In this document: positions 55,664 through 62,513 of the stretch, one piece after another
Layout of the letters: the number at the start of each line of letters is the position of its first letter
Numbering within the stretch: the first letter of the stretch is position 1
From: Candidatus Gastranaerophilales bacterium
Lineage (GTDB): Bacteria > Cyanobacteriota > Vampirovibrionia > Gastranaerophilales > Gastranaerophilaceae
Reading direction: 5' to 3'
Assembly: GCA_944324305.1 (NCBI GenBank)
Contig: CALUVV010000005.1
Coordinates: 62,001-126,000, forward strand
Length of the DNA: 64,000 nucleotides
Position numbers and translations under genes: made by a program
Notes under the pieces: generated by a model
Seen by the model: only the letters and a program-made list of their open reading frames with translations
What the model was told of the DNA's origin: nothing
The model's database searches: none

Positions 55664-56536
55664 ATGAAAAACGTTGTTGTTTATACAGATAAAAACGAAT
55701 CAAAACTCGCAGATGTTTTAGCACAGATAGATGATACAAACGTACGAATTGAAAGCGCCGAAAATCTTAAAGATTACGAAACGCTTAACCCGGGACTTGT
55801 GGTTATAGAAAGCGTTCCGAATATTAAAGACGTTTTAATGACAACAAAATTCAAAGCTCCGACATTATTTATCGGCGACGTTTTCAAAGGCACAACAGTA
55901 AGAGCTGTCATTTTTGACTTCATAAAAACTCCCGTAGACAACATGGAATTGGTTATCAGAGCTAATGCTCTTTTAAAATATAAAGAATTGCGAGACAAAC
56001 TTAAAGTTGTATCTACAACAGACGAATTGACAGGCCTGCACAACAGAAAATATATGCAGGAACGTCTTGATCAGGAAATTTCAAGAGCAAGACGCTACGG
56101 TACAAAACTTTCCTGCCTGCTTTTTGACCTTGACTTTTTCAAAGTGGTAAATGACATTTACGGTTACGAATGGGGCGACGTTCTGCTTCGTTCTATTGCC
56201 GATAAATTAAAACAGCTTATCAGAAAAGAAGATATTCTTACAAGATACGGCGATGAAGAATTTTTGTTAATCCTTCCGAATACTTCTGAAGAAAATGCAT
56301 TTTTATTTGCGGAAAGATTTAGAAAAGATATTGAAAGAATGGAATTTATACCCGCCGGAGAAGAAGAAAGACATCCTATTACAATTTCAGGCGGCATAGC
56401 AACTTATCCGTGCATAGAAAATACGGAAGAAGATGCAAATACAATAATTCGTTACGCAGAGCACGCATTATACAACGCTAAAAAACGCGGTAAAAACAAA
56501 ATCGTTCAATTCTCGCAAATAAATCTGGGCGAATAG
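55664..56536 (+). CDS. GGDEF-domain protein with altered active-site motif
   Basis: The 290-residue protein has an N-terminal receiver-like domain (about 1-115, KNVVVYTDKNESKLADVLAQ onward) and a GGDEF-like domain with TTDELTGLHNRKYMQERL and LSCLLFDLDFFKVVND. The signature is GDEEF at 196-200 instead of GG[DE]EF. That replaces the second Gly and would strongly impair cyclic di-GMP synthesis in known enzymes. It may be a receptor or degenerate. Stop codon TAG touches a hairpin at 56536. Confidence 0.88.
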   Translation: MKNVVVYTDKNESKLADVLAQIDDTNVRIESAENLKDYETLNPGLVVIESVPNIKDVLMTTKFKAPTLFIGDVFKGTTVRAVIFDFIKTPVDNMELVIRANALLKYKELRDKLKVVSTTDELTGLHNRKYMQERLDQEISRARRYGTKLSCLLFDLDFFKVVNDIYGYEWGDVLLRSIADKLKQLIRKEDILTRYGDEEFLLILPNTSEENAFLFAERFRKDIERMEFIPAGEEERHPITISGGIATYPCIENTEEDANTIIRYAEHALYNAKKRGKNKIVQFSQINLGE

Positions 56537-56614
56537 GAGCGTGCCGCTCCACCCGCCAATCAGGTTTTGAATAAACTTGCACAATCTAAACTAAAGACAA
56601 GAGCGCGCCGCTCC
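56534..56614 (+). repeat. intergenic element with stop-codon hairpin, copy B
   Basis: TAG then GGAGCGTGCCGCTCC (56536-56550, six-base-pair stem) runs into ACCCGCCAATCAGG (56551-56564), a spacer, CTAAACTAAAGACAAG and a second hairpin GAGCGCGCCGCTC (56601-56613). The same order of blocks is found after lpxA (28585-28663). Confidence 0.75.
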
Positions 56615-56657
56615 ACCCGATACAAAGGTGTTGTATATATTTATCCGGTATTCACTA

Positions 56658-56680
56658 AAGAAAAAGCGCAGCCGTTTTTA
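56658..56680 (-). repeat. stop-codon hairpin, imperfect
   Basis: AAAAAGCG, CAGC, CGTTTTT with a bulge. The complement of TTA at 56678-56680 is the TAA stop of the gene at 56678, so this copy overlaps a stop on the opposite strand. Confidence 0.5.
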
Positions 56681-57160
56681 ATAATCATTTTGCGGATTAA
56701 AATAAAAATTAGCTAAACTGATTAATAAACAAACCGCTAAAAACAGCATTATTTTGCGAAACGTTCTTGCCTGTCCTTTATCTGTATATTTAAATTCTTG
56801 TTCATCCGACTTTAAGTAAGCATCAAATTTATTGCCTGTACCTTTGGCATCATGCAATGTCGGGAAGCTGAATTGTACAAAGATATTATCATCACGGCTT
56901 TTGTCATAATCAATAAGGTACATTAAATCATCATGCCTGCCTCGTCCATAAAATGAAGTATATTTAGCGTTTGAAAGCGAGCTTAACTTAGCCGTTTTAG
57001 TATATTTTTTGTTAAAAACGGAAACACGCTCATATCTGCAAATATTTTGCAATCTGTCACAAGAAAAATAACCTTTAAAGGGATAAAAGATTATAACTCC
57101 CGCAAACAGAGTGAGGACAAGAATAATATATATGCCAGTACTAAGAATACTTTTTTTCAT
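56678..57160 (-). CDS. hypothetical membrane protein
   Basis: The 160-residue protein has one helix near each end (IYIILVLTLFAGVIIFYPFK and IMLFLAVCLLISLANFYF), with an exported or cytoplasmic middle of about 90 residues that has two Cys (FSCDRLQNICRYERV). No family is recognised. It starts three bases after the DUF2400 gene's stop and may be co-transcribed. Confidence 0.7.
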   Translation of the reverse strand: MKKSILSTGIYIILVLTLFAGVIIFYPFKGYFSCDRLQNICRYERVSVFNKKYTKTAKLSSLSNAKYTSFYGRGRHDDLMYLIDYDKSRDDNIFVQFSFPTLHDAKGTGNKFDAYLKSDEQEFKYTDKGQARTFRKIMLFLAVCLLISLANFYFNPQNDY

Positions 57161-57163
57161 ACA

Positions 57164-57913
57164 TTATCCTTTGTTATTAACCCCGTATCCGAACATTGCA
57201 AAGTCATACTTTACGGGATCCTCGGGGTCAAATTTACGAAGATTTTCGGTAATTTCAAGAACTGATTTAAAATCATTTGCATTTCTTGTCAGAAGCCCCA
57301 TTTCTCTTGAAAGCCTTGCAACATGAGTATCAAGAGGAATTAAGAGTTCGGAAGGCTTCATGAAATTCCACAACCCGAAATCAACAGGCCCTTTTCTGAC
57401 CATCCACCGCAGATACATACACATACGCTTCATGGCACTGCCCTTGCGTGCATCGGGTATCATAAACCGAAATCCCTGTGCGGTATTATCTTTTGCATGC
57501 GAATAAAAATAATCCGTAACAGGTATAAACATATTGTCATTTATCGGATTTTCATAGCCGTATTTAAAAAGTTCTTCAAGACCGCCGCTTTTCGAATACA
57601 AATCACGCATTATCATAAAAATCTGAGCAAAATCTTCAGGCTTTCCGAAACGATAATTAAAATCCCCGAGAATTTTCGGTTCAAAATTCAGAATAAAATT
57701 TAACGGTTCATTCTGAGCAATCGCAAAAAGAGTGTCCAGCTTTTTCAGGAAAACTTCACGTCTGCCGTATGCCACAAGAGATGCAATAAAACCTGCTATT
57801 TCAATATCTTTTTTTTCGGTAAATCTGTTTGGCACTCTCACAGGGTCATCTTTTATAAAATCAACGGTTTCATAAGTTTCAGCCAATTTATCAATTTCAT
57901 TTTTTGTAATCAT
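57164..57913 (-). CDS. DUF2400 / TIGR02757 family protein
   Basis: The 249-residue protein begins LAETYETVDFIKDDPVRVPN and has FTEKKDIEIAGFIASLVAYG, MCMYLRWMVRKGPVDFG and LLIPLDTHVARLSRE, which are the conserved blocks of TIGR02757. The family's biochemical role is unknown; the blocks hint at a helix-hairpin-helix-like DNA glycosylase fold. It overlaps tadA by 17 bases. Confidence 0.9.
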   Translation of the reverse strand: MITKNEIDKLAETYETVDFIKDDPVRVPNRFTEKKDIEIAGFIASLVAYGRREVFLKKLDTLFAIAQNEPLNFILNFEPKILGDFNYRFGKPEDFAQIFMIMRDLYSKSGGLEELFKYGYENPINDNMFIPVTDYFYSHAKDNTAQGFRFMIPDARKGSAMKRMCMYLRWMVRKGPVDFGLWNFMKPSELLIPLDTHVARLSREMGLLTRNANDFKSVLEITENLRKFDPEDPVKYDFAMFGYGVNNKG

Positions 57914-58328
57914 CTCTCAGCTCCTTGAAATATTCCTTTAATATTTTATCACAATCTTCTTCCATAATCCCGCCGTAAACTTTCATTTTTGAATTAGCAA
58001 GTTCTCTTACATCGATAACAGAGCCTAAAGCTCCGTAATTAGTGTCATAAGAACCGAAGTAGACAGCTTTAATTCTCGCCGAAACTATTGCCCATGCACA
58101 CATCGGACAGGGCTCAAGAGTAACATACATTTCACAGTCATCCAAACGCCAGCGGCCGAGCTTTTGTTCGGCTTCGCGGATTGCAAGAATTTCCGCATGT
58201 GCGGTTACATCATTAAGCGTTTCTTTTTGATTAAAGGTTTCAGCTATAATCTCGCCGTCTTTAACTATCAAAGCTCCGACAGGAATTTCTCCGTTAGCAT
58301 TTTTTGCAAGCTTTATTGCACGCTTCAT
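57897..58328 (-). CDS. tadA: tRNA-specific adenosine deaminase
   Basis: TadA changes adenosine 34 to inosine in tRNA-Arg(ACG). The 143-residue protein has the zinc site HAEILAIREAE (with catalytic Glu) and PCPMCAWAIV, and GEIPVGALIV. Length is a little short at the N-terminus. It starts one base after the histidine kinase stop. Confidence 0.93.
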   Translation of the reverse strand: MKRAIKLAKNANGEIPVGALIVKDGEIIAETFNQKETLNDVTAHAEILAIREAEQKLGRWRLDDCEMYVTLEPCPMCAWAIVSARIKAVYFGSYDTNYGALGSVIDVRELANSKMKVYGGIMEEDCDKILKEYFKELRDDYKK

Positions 58329-60002
58329 TTATACATTCTCCGTCACTTTGGCAAGTTTCAGCGTAAGTTCAACACAAAAACCGCATTTTTTATCACTATG
58401 CAATTTAATTTCGCCGTTCATGGCTTCGATTAAACCTTTAACGATAAACAGTCCCAGACCCGTTCCGCGAGTAGTTCGTGTTGTGTTGTCATCAAGGCGC
58501 ATAAATTTCTCAAATAATTTATTTAACTTTTTAGGCGGAATAACTTCACAATCATTTTTAACAAACAGTTTTGCACTGTCATCTGTGAATGCAGTATCCA
58601 CAATAATTTTCGAACCTTCCGAAGCATATTTTGCGGCATTTTCAAGAAGATTTACAAAAACCTGCAGCAGTCTGTCTTTGTCGGCTTCAACAAGCGGGAA
58701 ATCCTCGCTTATATTAAATATTATTTCTTTATTATCTTTATTCTTAATTAGAATTCTTGCTTCTTCCAGAACTTCGGGAATCCAAACCTGCTCAACTTTT
58801 GTTCTCAAACGCATTCCCTCTATATCCGGAATTGTCAGCAAGTCCTCAATAAGACGTTTAAGACGCTCTGATTGTTCTTTTATTATTCTCAAAGATTTTT
58901 GTCTTGTTTCCTCATCAATTTTAATATCCTGACGCATCAGCCTTGATGTGTATCCCTGAATACTTGTTAAAGGTGTACGGAGTTCATGGCTTACGGTGTC
59001 AATAAGGTTTGAACGGAATTCATTTAGCTGTTTTAATTCAACGTTGTTTTTCTTTAATTGAATATATGATTTATGAATTTCCGTTGCCATACGGTTAAAT
59101 TCAAAGGCAAGAAATATAATTTCATGCGGTGTAAACGCGGTTGTCAAAAGCCTTATTTGACGTTCGTAATTTCCTTTTGAAATTGCAATAATCCCTTTAA
59201 ACAGCTGTCTTATGTTGATATAAAGGTAATATGTGTATAATGCGACCACAAAAATAATTGTAAAGGTTGCAAAAAGACAGGATAAAATAATTTTCAAACT
59301 GTTGTTTGTAATAGCTCTTTGAGTAACTTTTTCCGTTGTATTTACGATTATGGTAATTTTGGGATCGTCTTTTGAAACATAAACAAGAGGCTGGTTTTTC
59401 ACATCTCCGAATATTACGGGTTTATTTTTTCTCAGCCTGTCGGGCAAAAGAGAAACCGTTTTTTTATAAGCTTCCTCTGTATAATTATGTTCCGCAATTA
59501 AATCTCCGTCGCCTGTCAGGACATAAATTTGTCTTTTATCATCCGCAAGCGAGCGGAATAATTCGTCTTTTATCGCATCTAATTTATAAGTTGCCACAAG
59601 GTATTGATTATCGGAAATTTTATATGGAAAAGTAGCCTTTTTATTTGTTTTGTTTTGATTTTCAATTTGTTCTAACCTTGCATTATCCGCAATTTCCAGC
59701 CCTTCACAATCAGGGAGCGTTTTTGCAATTGACTTCAGGTAAGCATTTTTTGATTTTTCGGTCGGGAAATACTGCAAAGAAAAAATTGCCTGCTCAAGAT
59801 TGCTGGTTACAGTCTTATTGAAAAAGTCAATTTCATCCGATACCATATTCGCAATCAAAACGGCAGATTCTCTCAGCTGATATCTCATTGACTGCTGGTT
59901 AATATTGTTTATGATAAACCCGCTTATTGTCATAGGGACAATAACCGCAAAAATAAATACGATTGCAATTTGTTCTACAATTTTCAAGTGTTTAGAGAAC
60001 AT
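58329..60002 (-). CDS. membrane sensor histidine kinase
   Basis: The 557-residue kinase has two membrane helices (about 12-35 and 230-255) with a periplasmic sensor domain between, a HAMP region, HisKA with His339 (LIDTVSHELRTPLTSIQGY) and an ATPase domain (NLLENAAKYAS, TRGTGLGLFIVKG). I set the start at ATG 60002; a GTG at 60017 is also possible. It overlaps the end of the response regulator, its likely partner. Confidence 0.92.
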   Translation of the reverse strand: MFSKHLKIVEQIAIVFIFAVIVPMTISGFIINNINQQSMRYQLRESAVLIANMVSDEIDFFNKTVTSNLEQAIFSLQYFPTEKSKNAYLKSIAKTLPDCEGLEIADNARLEQIENQNKTNKKATFPYKISDNQYLVATYKLDAIKDELFRSLADDKRQIYVLTGDGDLIAEHNYTEEAYKKTVSLLPDRLRKNKPVIFGDVKNQPLVYVSKDDPKITIIVNTTEKVTQRAITNNSLKIILSCLFATFTIIFVVALYTYYLYINIRQLFKGIIAISKGNYERQIRLLTTAFTPHEIIFLAFEFNRMATEIHKSYIQLKKNNVELKQLNEFRSNLIDTVSHELRTPLTSIQGYTSRLMRQDIKIDEETRQKSLRIIKEQSERLKRLIEDLLTIPDIEGMRLRTKVEQVWIPEVLEEARILIKNKDNKEIIFNISEDFPLVEADKDRLLQVFVNLLENAAKYASEGSKIIVDTAFTDDSAKLFVKNDCEVIPPKKLNKLFEKFMRLDDNTTRTTRGTGLGLFIVKGLIEAMNGEIKLHSDKKCGFCVELTLKLAKVTENV

Positions 60003-60006
60003 AATT

Positions 60007-60717
60007 TTAACCTTCACCGAACGGAGTTAATTTATAACCTACATTAGTGACTGTATGCAGGTACTTAGGATGTTTTGTATCCGGCTCGATTTTATTTCTT
60101 AAACCGCCTACATGAACTCTGAGCATTCTTACATCTTCATTGCTGTCATAACCCCATACTTCATCCAGCAATGTTGCAAGCGTAACAGGATTGTTAAAGT
60201 GCTGCATCAGACAGTACAATATTTCAAATTCGGTCGGGGTAAGCTTAACTTTTTTATTAACTATTACGGCTTCAAGAGTTTCGGGGAAAATCTCAATATC
60301 TCCCGCTTTCAAAACCTCGTCGGATAAAGCGGTTGTATCTTCAATCTGGTTTCTTCTCAACAAAACCCTTATTCTCAAAAGGACTTCCTGAATATCAAAA
60401 GGTTTGACTAGATAATCGTCAGCCCCGCAGTCAAAGCCTTCTGTTTTGTCATCAATGGTTCCTTTCGCCGTAAGCATTAAAATCGGAATTGCAAGTCTTG
60501 CCTGACGGATATTTTTGCATACGTCAAAGCCGTTCATCTTAGGCATCATAACATCAAGAAGAATTAAGTCATAAGTATTGTTCAAAGCTTTGTTAAGCCC
60601 TTCCAAACCGTCGCATGCGGTATCTACAAAATAACCGCTTGCTCTTACGTCAAACTCCAAAAGTTCTCTGATTTCGTCATCGTCGTCAACAATTAATATA
60701 CGTTTTTCAGTTGTCAT
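60007..60717 (-). CDS. OmpR-family response regulator
   Basis: The 236-residue protein has a receiver domain with acidic pocket DDDDE near residue 12, phospho-acceptor Asp55 (LILLDVMMPKMNGFDV), and KPFD, then an OmpR winged helix (VKLTPTEFEILYCLMQHF, LRVHVGGLRNKIEPDT). ATG at 60717 follows AAAGAGGAA. It pairs with the kinase at 58329. Confidence 0.95.
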   Translation of the reverse strand: MTTEKRILIVDDDDEIRELLEFDVRASGYFVDTACDGLEGLNKALNNTYDLILLDVMMPKMNGFDVCKNIRQARLAIPILMLTAKGTIDDKTEGFDCGADDYLVKPFDIQEVLLRIRVLLRRNQIEDTTALSDEVLKAGDIEIFPETLEAVIVNKKVKLTPTEFEILYCLMQHFNNPVTLATLLDEVWGYDSNEDVRMLRVHVGGLRNKIEPDTKHPKYLHTVTNVGYKLTPFGEG

Positions 60718-60919
60718 GCAAAATTCCTCTTTCAGAACCTTAACCCTTTTCATAATCTTATAAAAATACACCTGATTTTGCAATTGATTATAAAGAAATA
60801 AAAACTTAAAAATAATAAATCACCATATTTTACTATTTAATGCTTATACCTAAAGGGGATTATTTTAAAAGAAAAAAGCTTTACAATTTACATATAACAT
60901 ATTTGTGGAGTAATTTAAC

Positions 60920-61228
60920 ATGTTAATGGGAAATGATTGTCATGATTGCAGCAAGTACAATCGCTTGGAAATGAAAAATGTGAATAAGGACATTCTCGCG
61001 TGGCTTGAAGATATTGTAGAAGAAAACAACAGCCGCATCGAAAGAAAGGAGTGGAAAAGCAAATACAACAGCTATGTGGTATATGATTACGAACCTTTCT
61101 GCACCGACGGATTTGAAATAAATTTGGTAATAACTTCTTACAATGCAGCATATTTGAATTTCATCAAGTACTTGTACGACGAAAAAATAAGCACAATAGA
61201 ATACTTAAACAGCTGTATAGGCGTTTAA
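60920..61228 (+). CDS. hypothetical protein
   Basis: The 102-residue protein starts with a Cys pair (MLMGNDCHDCSKY) and ends in a helical part (AAYLNFIKYLYDEKISTIEY). No family is recognised. ATG follows GGAG at eight bases. It has its own terminator. It is divergent from the response regulator, with about 200 bases between them that hold nothing I can name. Confidence 0.65.
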   Translation: MLMGNDCHDCSKYNRLEMKNVNKDILAWLEDIVEENNSRIERKEWKSKYNSYVVYDYEPFCTDGFEINLVITSYNAAYLNFIKYLYDEKISTIEYLNSCIGV

Positions 61229-61232
61229 TAAC

Positions 61233-61266
61233 AAAACAGACCGTTTATTTTAACGGTCTGTTTTTG
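61233..61266 (+). terminator. intrinsic terminator
   Basis: AAACAGACCGTT, ATTTT, AACGGTCTGTTTTT: an 11-base-pair stem with a T run. Confidence 0.88.
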
Positions 61267-61288
61267 TATATATTATTTAATTTTATAA

Positions 61289-61567
61289 TTATACTGTTTC
61301 CTGTTCTTTAGTAAAGCAATCTTTGCAATAGACTTCTTTTCCCGGAATAGGTTTGAAAGGAACCTGAGTTTGAGCTCCGCATTTTGAGCAGACAGCTTCA
61401 TACATTTTTCTTGCTCTTCTGTTGTTTTTTCTGCGTGCTTTTCTGCATTCCGGACATCTTTTCGGTTTGTTTACCAAACCCTTTTCAGCATAAAATTCCT
61501 GTTCACCTGCAGTGAAGTTGAATTCTGCGCCGCAATCTTCACATACAAGTTTTTCATCTTGGTACAT
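61289..61567 (-). CDS. zinc-ribbon protein
   Basis: The 92-residue protein has two zinc-binding parts: CEDCGAEFNFT with CPECRKARR, and CSKCGAQTQVPF with YCKDC. It is like the probable zinc-ribbon family zf-trcl, usually of unknown role, sometimes next to CxxC cold-shock-like proteins. It is highly basic in the middle (KARRKNNRRARK), which hints at nucleic acid contact. ATG follows AGGAGAAG. Confidence 0.88.
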   Translation of the reverse strand: MYQDEKLVCEDCGAEFNFTAGEQEFYAEKGLVNKPKRCPECRKARRKNNRRARKMYEAVCSKCGAQTQVPFKPIPGKEVYCKDCFTKEQETV

Positions 61568-61666
61568 TTTTCTTCTCCTGATTTAAATTGGTACTTTAAA
61601 GAAACCTCTTGCAAAATTCCTTTAATTCTTATCATTATACACTATTTTCGAAATTATGCAAGCGGC

Positions 61667-62475
61667 TTACTTTAAAAAGTCCTTCCAGTAGCTTTTCGAA
61701 GCATCTTGAGGGCTTATGTCAGCTAACGCATAATAACTGCACGATGCAGGATTGCTTATACCGGAATAACTGCATTGCTCAGCAGGATTTTCAAGTTCTT
61801 CGACTGTTTGGTTAACAGACCATTTATATTTAAACGGAACAACTTTACCGTCTTTTGTAAAAATAAATACAAAAAGGTCATATCCGTATGCATTCGGACC
61901 TGATATTCCGTTTATATCTATACAAAGTTTAGGATCAGCAATACTTTCATCTTTTGGAAGATCGTCCATTGAATAAAATATTCCGTTTGACGTCCTGTAA
62001 ACATTAGTACTATCGCAATATTGACCTGCTTTATCAATTTTATTTAACAACTTGGGGTGATAAAATGTTCTTACAAAGTTCAAATAAGTCGATGAACCTT
62101 CCAGTACTACAGCCCCTTGCAGCTGAGACATTAATATGTCAAGCGCCCGCTGACTAGTGTAAGATTTAGCGTATTCAAAAATATTTATTTCTTCTTTAGT
62201 CTGCAAAAGAAGTGCTGCCTGCGAAATCTCGCTATATGCCTTTTTAAATTGCGCTCTGAGAACTTCTTTTCTATAATTTGCTATAAGCGAAGGCATTGTA
62301 AGTGCGGCAACTACGCCGATTACTCCGAGGGTAATCAATACTTCCGCCAGCGTAAATCCTTGAGAAGAAGCCTTTAAGCTGCCCCCCCCCCGAGCACTGC
62401 GAACGCAGGCACTTCAACACAAGTACGGTGAAATTTGCAAAACTCATGTGCCTGTTCTGATTGAATTTCTTTCAT
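61667..62475 (-). CDS. pseudopilin with ten-base G/C tract; start out of frame by one base
   Basis: The body has SSQGFTLAEVLITLGVIGVV, a domain with CIDINGISGPNAYGYDLF and the C-terminus SYWKDFLK. The ATG at 62475 has AAAGGAGCAATA but the G10 (62382-62391 as C10) leads to TAA at 62374. Adding one base opens it to FTLAE. In the assembled sequence there is no start codon in the pilin frame before FTLAE; the nearest, a TTG at 62338, is inside the signal helix. So an intact protein requires a change or slip at the tract. Confidence 0.82.
62374..62475 (-). repeat. C10 tract and out-of-frame leader, locus 5
   Basis: C10 lies at 62382-62391 with GAGCACTGCG to its right, exactly as in locus 2. CTGCG and CGCAG beside it form a short hairpin. 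The leader ORF is 33 codons plus TAA and has two Cys. Confidence 0.85.
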
Positions 62476-62513
62476 TATTGCTCCTTTCTTTTAAACTATT
62501 ATATTATAAAATT

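Noticed and set aside
58348-58932. 194-codon open frame on the plus strand opposite the histidine kinase
   Set aside because: It is a Ser/Phe-rich shadow of a well-supported gene, has no ribosome site and no family features.
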